Assembly: GCF_001989615.1 (NCBI RefSeq) | Contig: NZ_CP019067.1 | Span: 434,001-498,000 of the forward strand | Length of the DNA: 64,000 bases | Direction: 5' to 3' | Origin: Halorientalis sp. IM1011 | GTDB taxonomy: Archaea > Halobacteriota > Halobacteria > Halobacteriales > Haloarculaceae | Part shown: positions 37,408 to 46,048 of the stretch, piece by piece | Layout of the letters: each line of letters starts with the position of its first letter | How positions within the stretch are numbered: the first letter of the stretch is position 1 | The notes under the pieces: generated by a model | Told to the model about the DNA's origin: nothing | What the model saw: the letters and a program-made list of their open reading frames with translations, nothing else | The model's database searches: none | Position numbers and translations under genes: made by a program

Positions 37408-37849
37408 CCGATCCACTCTCGAAAGCGAAGCACAGCCCTCTGAACTCCGCGATAGAGTTCTTCGGACCGCTCTGTCCCGGACCCCAGAGAAGGCAATCCA
37501 CCTCTCGACGAGTCTCGCCTTCCTGCTGGTCTCCGTCGGTCCCGCAGCTGCTCAATCCGACCTCGGGAGCGTCTGGTGCGGAACGGGCGTCGACACCGGG
37601 ATCACGATCGCCATCGGTGCGATCGCGGGACTCGGACTGCCCTGGACGATCTTCTCGATCGCACAGGCCGGTATCGCTTACGAGCGGGCCGGAGGCAATC
37701 CCGAGAAGCAAAACAGCGCGAAAGAGAAGCTCGTCAAGTCCGCCATCGGCTTCGGGATCATCATCCTCGCAGTCCTCTCGCCCGCCATCATCAACAACGT
37801 CGGCGGCCAGATGGGCTTCGGCTTCGCGGACTGCATGAACCCCTTCTAA
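37400..37849 (+). CDS. VirB2/TrbC-like conjugative pilin
   Basis: A 149-residue protein with an N-terminal polar stretch, a signal-type hydrophobic run ending GPAAAQ (about residues 35-50), and two membrane helices, TGITIAIGAIAGLGLPWTIF and SAIGFGIIILAVLSPAIIN, separated by a short charged loop (AYERAGGNPEKQNSAKEK). A cleaved signal plus two helices with a basic loop is the VirB2/TrbC pilin design. It sits directly upstream of the large exported protein and two genes before the VirB6-like gene, which supports a conjugative pilus role. Confidence 0.65.
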   Translation: MSNRSTLESEAQPSELRDRVLRTALSRTPEKAIHLSTSLAFLLVSVGPAAAQSDLGSVWCGTGVDTGITIAIGAIAGLGLPWTIFSIAQAGIAYERAGGNPEKQNSAKEKLVKSAIGFGIIILAVLSPAIINNVGGQMGFGFADCMNPF

Positions 37850-37895
37850 GCGCGAGCATCGCTCCGTGATTCCCCAGATTCCATCCAGTCGAACG

Positions 37896-39632
37896 ATGTC
37901 CCCGCTTCAACCGGTGGTCGTTGGACTCGCGATCCTCGTTCTCTGTAGTCCCGTAGTCGCCGGAGAACCCAGTGCGGACAACTCGTCGGATGCCGTTCCA
38001 GACAACGGTCCAGCGTACGGACTCAACGAGAGCGAGTTCTACCGGCTGTGGTCGGAGGACGTCGACGACAACGACCTCAGTCTCGAATCGTTCGATCAAA
38101 ACGACGTCTCCTCGCGTGGCGAGTTCGAGCGTGGACTCGCCAATTCGACTGATATCCCCTCTGGAAGCCCTCCCCAGGCCGTTGAGAAGTGGAACGACGG
38201 CGACGTGCAGGACTACAGCCCTGGTGGAACGGATACGTCGGTGTACCCCGAAAACGCGAACCTCACCGATGGGACGTACATCAGGGACGCGTTTGTCAGC
38301 ATCTTCGCTGCCCAGCCATCGACGATTCTCCACGAGAACGAGACGAGCCACCACATCGCCCCAGACGGTGAGGTTCTTGCGATCAGCGACTACCGTGTCC
38401 TGGTCCCGGAAGATGAGACCGACGGGGCGCATCGCGAGTTCTGGTCATTACGAAATTCCCAGGTCCGAGAAATCGGCCTGACCGTCGACGGAGAGCAGGT
38501 CAGTTCGGCCAGCGGTCACCAGACTATCCTCGAGTATTCGAACCTCTCGGGGAACCCCGAGTTGACGATCACAGCCACCGTCACGGCCGAACTGGAACTG
38601 CTCACGAAGGACTGCACCAGCTGGAACTCGTCCTCGAATAACTGCGATGGACGGTGGGAGGAGGAAGTCGAGATCATTCATGCCTCGCAGTCGCCGACAG
38701 TATCGAAGCAGGTTACCGTGAACCGACTCACCGGAATATCCGGGAAACGCGTTCGGTTCGAGGAAGATGAAGGTCTGGTCGGTGCGGCTGTCAATCCGGA
38801 CACGAGATGGTCGACGATAACTGTCGACGGCGACGTCCGGGCCCGGAGTAACTGGTGGTTCTACACCACCGGCAAGCCCGGCTGGCAGACGATGGTGACA
38901 GCGTCAGGCTCCGAAACCGTCCGTAATCGATCGTCGGTTCGACCAGTCCAGACCCACGCGTACCCGGCCGACGAGGACCCGCACGTTCCCACCCAGCCGG
39001 AAGGTGGGGAGATCCCGCTCGAAATTGAGGAAACGTGGGGTGCGAACAAGTCAGGCCCCAGTTTGCCGTCAAACATCGACCTTGGGGCTGAGGATCCGTT
39101 TACGAATGCAGACTCGATCGCCCTCTCGTCGTCGACGCTGAAGGCAAGCTCGTTCAAGCAGGTCACGGTGGCTGGGATCGTCCGAGGACAGTCCGAGACG
39201 GTGACCCTCTCCGAGGAGCAGACCGTCAGGGAAACGAACCTCTCGCTGTCCTTCACGGCGACCAACTCGACGCAGGGAACGGTGCTGGCCAAGGTGACGG
39301 AAGCCAGTACCGACGATCCGGTTACCTCCGGCAACGTCACAGTGGCCGGTCAGACGGAGCCAATCAACGACAGCGGGATGGCGACGATAACGGTCAGGAA
39401 CCCTTCGGTGTTCGTCAGGGGTGCGTACACGCCCGCTCACTGGTGGCGGACCGACGACCCTTACGCAGGCGCATCTGCTGTGACGAGCCCGCCAGCGAAC
39501 TTCCCGAGTTTCCAGGCACTCGCCCGACTCGCAGTAGTGACGCTCCTCTGGTTCCTCCCGCTCGTCGCGCTGGTAGTGGCTATCGACCGGCTGACCTCGG
39601 GGACGCGTTTCAATTTCAGCGACAACTCATGA
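37896..39632 (+). CDS. Large exported surface protein of the T4SS operon
   Basis: A 578-residue protein with a signal peptide (PLQPVVVGLAILVLCSPVVAG), a long extracellular beta-rich region with many Asn-x-Ser/Thr sites, and a C-terminal membrane anchor (LAVVTLLWFLPLVALVVAI). The topology fits a surface or adhesion component. The ATG at 37896 is preferred to the GTG at 37866 because the signal peptide then starts normally. It ends four bases into the next gene (ATGA overlap). No family was recognised beyond the layout, which recurs in archaeal conjugation clusters as I recall them. Confidence 0.6.
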   Translation: MSPLQPVVVGLAILVLCSPVVAGEPSADNSSDAVPDNGPAYGLNESEFYRLWSEDVDDNDLSLESFDQNDVSSRGEFERGLANSTDIPSGSPPQAVEKWNDGDVQDYSPGGTDTSVYPENANLTDGTYIRDAFVSIFAAQPSTILHENETSHHIAPDGEVLAISDYRVLVPEDETDGAHREFWSLRNSQVREIGLTVDGEQVSSASGHQTILEYSNLSGNPELTITATVTAELELLTKDCTSWNSSSNNCDGRWEEEVEIIHASQSPTVSKQVTVNRLTGISGKRVRFEEDEGLVGAAVNPDTRWSTITVDGDVRARSNWWFYTTGKPGWQTMVTASGSETVRNRSSVRPVQTHAYPADEDPHVPTQPEGGEIPLEIEETWGANKSGPSLPSNIDLGAEDPFTNADSIALSSSTLKASSFKQVTVAGIVRGQSETVTLSEEQTVRETNLSLSFTATNSTQGTVLAKVTEASTDDPVTSGNVTVAGQTEPINDSGMATITVRNPSVFVRGAYTPAHWWRTDDPYAGASAVTSPPANFPSFQALARLAVVTLLWFLPLVALVVAIDRLTSGTRFNFSDNS

Positions 39633-40459
39633 CGAGAACGGAAACCAGCGACACGACCCGACGCATCGACCGTCGAACACTCCTCGGTAGTCTGTGTACC
39701 GGCCTGGTTGCTCTGGCCGGGTGTCTGGGTGGAGGCGACACCGACGACTCCGGAACGAAATCTTCGCCGACAGCGAACTCGGACACGTTCGCGACGACCG
39801 ATTTCGATGGCGGATCCCTCACGGTCACCCTCCAGAATGATGTATCTGCCGAGTGGGTGCATCGGCTCGGGCCAGATGGAGACTTGGTCGAGAAGGCGAT
39901 GGTATCGACTGACGGCGACGTCGCCGAATTCGATCTCGTCGGCTCTGGCGAGAGCTACGAGCCCGGGACGCACACCCTTCGGGCGATCGACGGCGAAGAT
40001 ACCATCGGCGAGATGAAGGTCGATCTCCGGCCAGACATCGACCTCACGGAGTACCTATGGGCCGAGAACCACCCCGAGATGGACTGGCCGGACAAGAACA
40101 ACTGGGAGACGCACGCCGCTCTCCGTCTCGAAAACACGGGGAGCGGCCCGGCCCTCCTCACAGGCACCAGGTGGGGGAACGCGCCGTTCACCTTCCGGAA
40201 CGACGGCAGAGTGGCAGAGTACGATCATAACGAGCCGCTGCCGCCCGGCGAAACGACCACCGTCTACTCCAAAGCCCCCGTTTACGAAGTGAGTGGTGGA
40301 TTGTCCGGCGGAGCAGTCGACTGTGGAGAGTTGGATACCGAACAGTTCGAGCTGACAGCCGTCGTCGAACCGGGAGACGACCAGTTCTTCACACAGACCG
40401 TGGAGTACGGTGGCGAACGGCTCGACTGCGACCTGAACGTCGTCGACGGTGGTAGCTGA
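39629..40459 (+). CDS. Tat lipoprotein of the T4SS operon
   Basis: A 276-residue lipoprotein with a twin-arginine signal (RRIDRRTLLGSLCTG), a lipobox ending LAGC at about residue 32 and a polar Thr/Ser-rich linker, followed by a beta-rich domain. Its ATG overlaps the preceding TGA and its TGA overlaps the next ATG (TGATG). It could serve as an outer core or scaffold piece on the cell surface; that is inferred from position only. Confidence 0.65.
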   Translation: MTRTETSDTTRRIDRRTLLGSLCTGLVALAGCLGGGDTDDSGTKSSPTANSDTFATTDFDGGSLTVTLQNDVSAEWVHRLGPDGDLVEKAMVSTDGDVAEFDLVGSGESYEPGTHTLRAIDGEDTIGEMKVDLRPDIDLTEYLWAENHPEMDWPDKNNWETHAALRLENTGSGPALLTGTRWGNAPFTFRNDGRVAEYDHNEPLPPGETTTVYSKAPVYEVSGGLSGGAVDCGELDTEQFELTAVVEPGDDQFFTQTVEYGGERLDCDLNVVDGGS

Positions 40460-41661
40460 TGGGTTGGCTCGAAAAGCAGGTCGAGCAGGGCATCAACAAC
40501 GTCCTCACGCAGATCAAGAACGAAGTCCTCGATCTAGCGGAGAGCATCTTCGCGGACATCCTGGAGCCCATCGTCGGCGTCCCGGCACCGACCTCGGACA
40601 CGCGATACGTGGTCGTCGGCTCACCGGACAACCAGCCCTGGCAATCGATCTACCAGGACACCTACCTGCCGTACATCCTACCGTTGACGATCATGCTGCT
40701 GATCGGGGCAGTTGCCTACATCGGACTTCGGGCAGGGTCCCTCAGTGAGTACCGTCGGAAGAAGCTCCTCCGGCGGGTCGGCCTCGTGTTCATGGGGGCG
40801 TTCGTCTGGTTCCCGATCGTTTCGATCCCGTTGCAGTTGGTCAACGCCATGGGAATCCATCTCGCGCCGATCGACAGCATGGCGTCCGGGTTCGCCGAAA
40901 TCGGGAAGGCCGGGCTCGGAGGCGTGTTCGCGGTGCTCGTCGTGGTCCTCCTCGAGAACTTCCTCCTTCTCATCGCCGCAGTCGTCTATGCGCTGCGCTG
41001 GTGGGGAGTCGTCATCCTGACGGCAGCGATGCCCTTGCTCGGCGTCGCGTGGGCCATGGAAGCGTGGCCGCTCAACTCGTTCGCGAACATCGCGAAACGT
41101 GCCGCGGGGATCTACCCCGGGCTCGTGATCGCCGGTCTCCCTGCGGCGTTGCTGTTCAGGATCGGCTGGTCGACCGATATCGGCGCTGGAGTGAGCGGAC
41201 TGTTCACGCTGTTCCTGAATCTCGCACTCATCCCGGCCGCCTGTATCGTCTCCATCCTGACGGTCTACTGGAGTTCGTCGACGATCCAGCGCGTGTCACG
41301 GGTGGGTGCGAGGGCGGCCTCGAAAGCGGCTCCCCGGGCAGCGCGAGGTGCGAAATCCGGCACGGGGAAGTCTGTGAGAGGAGCCCGGAACGTCCACCGC
41401 GGCTACTCGAAGAACGCTGCCGGAGCAGTATCCGGAAACGGGCAGACCACTATCGGGAGCGGCGGCTCGAAAGCTTACAAGGCTGGTTCGTCGGTCCAGG
41501 GTGCGAAGACCCACGCGAAGCGGTACAACAACCTCCGGAAGTCGAAGTCGGGTCGAATGCGAGACAAGGCGAAATCAGACCTCTCGCGAGCGGGCAAAGG
41601 CGCGAAGGTTCGGTCGAAGCAGGCGTTGAGGAAGACGAAAAACAAGGTCTCCAGGTGGTAA
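40459..41661 (+). CDS. VirB6/TrbL-like channel protein
   Basis: A 400-residue polytopic membrane protein with about seven hydrophobic segments between residues 72 and 275. A soluble N-terminus precedes them, and a long basic, Lys/Arg/Ser/Gly-rich C-terminal tail (about residues 280-400) follows. VirB6/TrbL proteins have this many helices and form the inner-membrane channel of type IV secretion. The position between the lipoprotein and the VirB4 ATPase supports the call. Confidence 0.65.
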   Translation: MGWLEKQVEQGINNVLTQIKNEVLDLAESIFADILEPIVGVPAPTSDTRYVVVGSPDNQPWQSIYQDTYLPYILPLTIMLLIGAVAYIGLRAGSLSEYRRKKLLRRVGLVFMGAFVWFPIVSIPLQLVNAMGIHLAPIDSMASGFAEIGKAGLGGVFAVLVVVLLENFLLLIAAVVYALRWWGVVILTAAMPLLGVAWAMEAWPLNSFANIAKRAAGIYPGLVIAGLPAALLFRIGWSTDIGAGVSGLFTLFLNLALIPAACIVSILTVYWSSSTIQRVSRVGARAASKAAPRAARGAKSGTGKSVRGARNVHRGYSKNAAGAVSGNGQTTIGSGGSKAYKAGSSVQGAKTHAKRYNNLRKSKSGRMRDKAKSDLSRAGKGAKVRSKQALRKTKNKVSRW

Positions 41662-41664
41662 CTC

Positions 41665-44600
41665 ATGAGTACTGATTCAGCGGACAGAGAGTACAGCGCG
41701 CGTCGAATCCACGAGTCACTCGGCGGAACGACCCCCTTCTTCCGGGGTTACTCCATCGGCGAGCTCATGCTGTTCGTCGCGGTGGCGTTCGTCTCGTTCG
41801 TCGCGGCCGGAGTCTCCTCGGCGCTCACGATCCCAGCCATGGGGTTCGGAGTAGCAGCCTCGCTACTCCTGTTCGTGCTCCACAAAGTCAAGCCGGACTA
41901 CCTCTGGCTGACCGAGTGGCTATCTGCCCGGCTCAGCTGGGCGATCAAGAACGAGGAGTATACTCACGACGAAGACAGCAGCGAAGTCCGATACTTGACC
42001 CGTCTGAGTCGTGTCTACCCCCACGCTATCGAGCGGACGGACGGTGCCCTGGTCGGCGCAGTGAAGGTCGAGCCTGCGAACATGGCACTCGAAGGTGGGG
42101 ACTCCTGGAGTCGAGCGGTCGGTTCGCTCTCGGACTTCGTGAACGCTACCGTCGACTTCCCTGCGAAGATCTATCTCACTAGTCGGGAGATCGACAACGA
42201 CGACGTCGTCCGGGCCCATCGGGACCGGCTCGGAGATCCGGACGTTAGGTCCCGTCCCGTGCTGGAATGGCTCCTCGAACAGTACCTCGATTACAACACC
42301 AACGGAGACGGCGAGATCGACAGCGAGACGTCGACCGTCCGTGAGTACTACATCATCACCGCAGTCACGGATAGCGACGTCGACACTGTCGACGAGTCTG
42401 GCGACAGCGTACTCGCGTACCTCGCGGACCTCCCGGTCATCGGCAAGCTGTTCACCCGATTCCAGTCTGATGGGCTCACCGACGCCGAGATCACGCAGCT
42501 CAAGGAGAACGAACTGGAGTCCCGACTCTCCCAGATCCGTAGCGGCGCGAAGTCGCTCTACCGCTGTTCGGTCGACCCCGTAGAAGCACACGAGTTGGCC
42601 CGCGTGACGAAGGAGTACTGGACGAATCAGACCGAGGAGTACGACGACATCGAGGAGGCATTCCCGACCTCGCCGGTCGTGGCTGGCGATGAAAGGACCA
42701 ATTCAGTCGGGACCGGGGGTGTCGACGGCGCTTCCGACACAGAAGTCGAGAACGAGGAAAAACTGGATCAAGAGGAGAAGGAGTCCAGCGAGCAGTTGGA
42801 TTCGACGTCCAAGATCCACCAGTCCGTCGTCGCCCCGACCACGGTCGACTGGGAGACGACCTACGCCGTCCTCGACGATGACACGTACGTCCGGACCTTC
42901 TGGATCGAGCGGTTCCCCGAACAGCCACCGGACGGGATGCTCGAGAAGCTACTCCTGGAGACGAACCTCCACACCGACATCAGCATCCACATCGATCCGT
43001 TCGATAGCCAGTCCGCCAAGGAGATGATCGCGGACTGGATCTCGGATCTGAAGGTCGAGCAGTACGACTCGAACAGCCTGAAGGCGGAGGAACTCCAGCA
43101 GGACATCGACAGCGCGAAGGAGATGAAGGAGCTCGTCCGGTCGAACAGGGCATCCTTCTACCGCTGTGGCGTGTTCATCCGCCTCTCCGCCGATTCCAAA
43201 CGGGAACTCGACAATCAGACGACGCAGCTCCAGTCGATCGTCAAAGACGCGCCGGCGAATTGCACGCTCAAGGTCGCGAACCGCTGGCAAGAGAAGGGGC
43301 TCGCGACAGTCTCACCGCTCGGAGCAAACGAACTCGGCCGGGACCGGATTTCCACGATGACGAACCAGGCGATAGGGGCGATGTTCCCGTTCTCCTCGAA
43401 CTACCTGATGATGGACGGGGGCGTCGAATACGGACATCACGGGCACAACGGAACGCCGGTTCGGATCAACCCGTGGGACCTCGAAACCGGCCACTCCGAA
43501 CTGGTCACCGGGACCCCCGGTGCCGGGAAGACGTTCGGGGCGATCATGCGGGCCCTCCGAATGATGAAGCGTCGGGAGGACACGATGCTGGTCCTCGTCG
43601 ACCCGGTCGGGGACTTCCAGGGTATCGCGGACGCACTCGATGCGAAGACGATCACAGTCGGCGGTGACACGAATCTGAATCCACTGGAGATCCGCGAGAC
43701 GTCCACCGCGATGGTGGAGGACGGCGCCGTCGACTCGCCGCTGTCGGCGAAGAAAGACGAGGCCTACGCCATCATCGAGAACTTCCTGACCGCCCGCGGC
43801 ATCGATCTCGGGAAGGAATCGGGCGTGCTCTCCTACGTGATCGACGAAGCGTACCGACAGGCGGGCGTCGTCGAGGACGACGTCTCCACGCACACGCCGG
43901 AGAACTCGCCGACGATGGCCGACGTCCTTCGGATTCTCGCCGATATCTCGGCCGATCCCAGCGCCCACAGCATCGCCGAGTCCGAGAAGGCCCAACAGAA
44001 GGCCTCGGATTACGCCGAGAACCTCGAAATCGCCCTCCAGCCGTTCCGCGAGGGCGGTGCCTACTCGAACCTCTCGAATCGCTCGGAGGTCAATATCCTC
44101 GAAGGCGACAACAAGGTAGTCTACATCGACCTCGGGGAAATCGAGGGGAGTGCCTCGGGCATCGACCGGCAAACGTTCCTGATGCAGTTGCTCCTGTCGA
44201 CGATCTACCAGCAGGCGAAGAAGGCGGACAAGCACGTCGAACTCGCCATCGACGAGGCGCACTACCTCTTCGAGGATCAGGCGAACCTCGACTTCCTCGA
44301 GACGGCGTTCCGCCACCAGCGCCACGCGGGCCTGCGGATGACGCTGCTCTCACAGACGGTCCAGGAGTTCTACGAGACCGAGCAGGCCGAGAAGATCATC
44401 AGCATGTGTCCGATCAAGGTGTTCCATCGCCTGCCGGAACTCGACGACGAGACGGCCGACAAAATCGGGCTGACGCGGGAGCAACGCGACTTCGTCCGGG
44501 GGGCCCAGTCCGGGAAGGAAGGGCTCGGGTTCTCCCAGGGACTCGTGCAGGTGCAGGAGCACGGAACCTACCCGCTACACGTGGTCGCCGACGACTACGA

Positions 44601-44919
44601 GACACACGTCATCGACTACGACGAAGACGACCAGCGGATCATCAAGCGGGCGATCAACGACGTGCCGGCGGAACTCCTCGACTTCCAGCAGCGCGTCGAG
44701 GAAGAAGCTCGACAGAACGCGTTGCAGAATCGGTTCGGACTGAGCGACGAGACGGTGTCTCGGCTGGCCAAACGGGACGTCACGGAGCAAGACGTCGTCG
44801 ACGCAGTCGTCTCACAGACCCTCGAAAACGGGTCCGAACCAACCGCCCGCCCGGATGGCGGTGAGTCGACGGATAGCGAGTTCGTCGAGACCACCTCGGG
44901 GGACGAAGACGATGGATAA
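41665..44919 (+). CDS. VirB3-VirB4 fusion ATPase of conjugation machinery
   Basis: A 1,084-residue ATPase. The first 100 residues contain a PrgI/VirB3-like membrane segment (FFRGYSIGELMLFVAVAFVSF and a second helix SALTIPAMGFGVAASLLLFVL), so VirB3 and VirB4 functions appear fused. Walker A is TGTPGAGKT at about residue 615, Walker B is LAIDEAHYLF at about residue 861, with an RHQRHAGLRMTLLSQTVQEF motif III region after it. VirB4 energises pilus assembly and transfer. An acidic C-terminal tail ends the protein. The next gene starts inside its last eight bases. Confidence 0.82.
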   Translation: MSTDSADREYSARRIHESLGGTTPFFRGYSIGELMLFVAVAFVSFVAAGVSSALTIPAMGFGVAASLLLFVLHKVKPDYLWLTEWLSARLSWAIKNEEYTHDEDSSEVRYLTRLSRVYPHAIERTDGALVGAVKVEPANMALEGGDSWSRAVGSLSDFVNATVDFPAKIYLTSREIDNDDVVRAHRDRLGDPDVRSRPVLEWLLEQYLDYNTNGDGEIDSETSTVREYYIITAVTDSDVDTVDESGDSVLAYLADLPVIGKLFTRFQSDGLTDAEITQLKENELESRLSQIRSGAKSLYRCSVDPVEAHELARVTKEYWTNQTEEYDDIEEAFPTSPVVAGDERTNSVGTGGVDGASDTEVENEEKLDQEEKESSEQLDSTSKIHQSVVAPTTVDWETTYAVLDDDTYVRTFWIERFPEQPPDGMLEKLLLETNLHTDISIHIDPFDSQSAKEMIADWISDLKVEQYDSNSLKAEELQQDIDSAKEMKELVRSNRASFYRCGVFIRLSADSKRELDNQTTQLQSIVKDAPANCTLKVANRWQEKGLATVSPLGANELGRDRISTMTNQAIGAMFPFSSNYLMMDGGVEYGHHGHNGTPVRINPWDLETGHSELVTGTPGAGKTFGAIMRALRMMKRREDTMLVLVDPVGDFQGIADALDAKTITVGGDTNLNPLEIRETSTAMVEDGAVDSPLSAKKDEAYAIIENFLTARGIDLGKESGVLSYVIDEAYRQAGVVEDDVSTHTPENSPTMADVLRILADISADPSAHSIAESEKAQQKASDYAENLEIALQPFREGGAYSNLSNRSEVNILEGDNKVVYIDLGEIEGSASGIDRQTFLMQLLLSTIYQQAKKADKHVELAIDEAHYLFEDQANLDFLETAFRHQRHAGLRMTLLSQTVQEFYETEQAEKIISMCPIKVFHRLPELDDETADKIGLTREQRDFVRGAQSGKEGLGFSQGLVQVQEHGTYPLHVVADDYETHVIDYDEDDQRIIKRAINDVPAELLDFQQRVEEEARQNALQNRFGLSDETVSRLAKRDVTEQDVVDAVVSQTLENGSEPTARPDGGESTDSEFVETTSGDEDDG

Positions 44920-46036
44920 GGTTCGACAACTCATCTTCGGGAAACCCCAGTACGAGGCGACGCGGCTCGATCTCGACGACGAGAGCGTTCGGCCACCGGA
45001 CGATGACTCGGGGGTGTTGCTCCGGATCCGGCCTTACAAGGAAAACCAGGGTATCGTCGACGGAGCCGGACTCCTTCAGTCGGTCCACGACGTGACAACC
45101 AACTTCCGGGGGAAGAACACCAGCGATCACCACTCCTTCGAGGTGTGGTTCGACGAGGGGAAGATCGCGTTCTACATGCACGCCGCGAACGAGGCGGCCG
45201 CGGACAAGTTCCGGCGACGCGTCGGCAACAACTACGCGAACTCGGAGGTCTTCCCGGTCGATGACGCCGGTTCGTTCCCGACGATCGGGGCCGACGAGTA
45301 CGTCGCTGGTGCCTGGATGGAGATGGAGAAGATGCCGTTCTTCCCGATCCGCCACCACAACGCGGAGGGATTCGAAACCGACCCGTACGGCGAGATCACG
45401 AGCGAGATGCTCTCCACCGACGAGAGCAAGGTCGTCACCCAGGTCATCTTTCGGCCGGCGAAGGAGTCTTGGACGGAAGGCGATCGCTTCAAGCACAACA
45501 GCGTCGACGATCTCGCCCACGGCCTCCGGCAGGGGACGTCGGTCGGGTGGTTGAACCCGAAAGTCCGTCCGGCGAGTGCGAAGGACAAACAGGCCGCGAA
45601 GACGATCGAGAAGCAGCGTGGGCAGCAGGCCTTCCACGTCAATATCCGCATCCTGGCTGTCTCACCCGACAAGGACGAAGCCGAGGCACGTGCCCGAGGC
45701 GTAGCCGGGATGTACAGGAAGTACTACAACGCGATCACGGAGCAGGGGCTCAGCGACAACCCCGTGTGGCACTACCGGGGGTCGAAACGAGTCCGGAAAC
45801 TCCGACGGCACGTCCGGCGGATGGTCAATCGCGAGTTCGTCGACCGGAACATGATCATGACCGTCGACGAGACCGCCGGTGTCGCCCACATCCCGAACGA
45901 CGAAATCGAGACGCCGCGCATCGACTGGCGGTACCAGCAACGCGGCGACCGGATCCCCGCAGACGCAGACAACCATGATGAAGACCTATCCGCAGAACCC
46001 AACGGCCAGACTGCGGAGTGGGAGCCCCACGACTGA
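44912..46036 (+). CDS. T4SS accessory protein, family unrecognised (VirD4 partner)
   Basis: A 374-residue soluble protein between the VirB4 and VirD4-type ATPase genes. It opens MDKVRQLIFGKPQYEATRL and shows a mixed alpha/beta layout with strands such as FHVNIRILAVSP and a basic helix RVRKLRRHVRRMVN. I read it as an archaeal conjugation-specific domain that in other clusters is joined to the coupling ATPase, but I cannot confirm this. The start overlaps the VirB4 stop by eight bases, so the two are coupled. Confidence 0.55.
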   Translation: MDKVRQLIFGKPQYEATRLDLDDESVRPPDDDSGVLLRIRPYKENQGIVDGAGLLQSVHDVTTNFRGKNTSDHHSFEVWFDEGKIAFYMHAANEAAADKFRRRVGNNYANSEVFPVDDAGSFPTIGADEYVAGAWMEMEKMPFFPIRHHNAEGFETDPYGEITSEMLSTDESKVVTQVIFRPAKESWTEGDRFKHNSVDDLAHGLRQGTSVGWLNPKVRPASAKDKQAAKTIEKQRGQQAFHVNIRILAVSPDKDEAEARARGVAGMYRKYYNAITEQGLSDNPVWHYRGSKRVRKLRRHVRRMVNREFVDRNMIMTVDETAGVAHIPNDEIETPRIDWRYQQRGDRIPADADNHDEDLSAEPNGQTAEWEPHD

Positions 46037-46048
46037 CGACGCGAATCC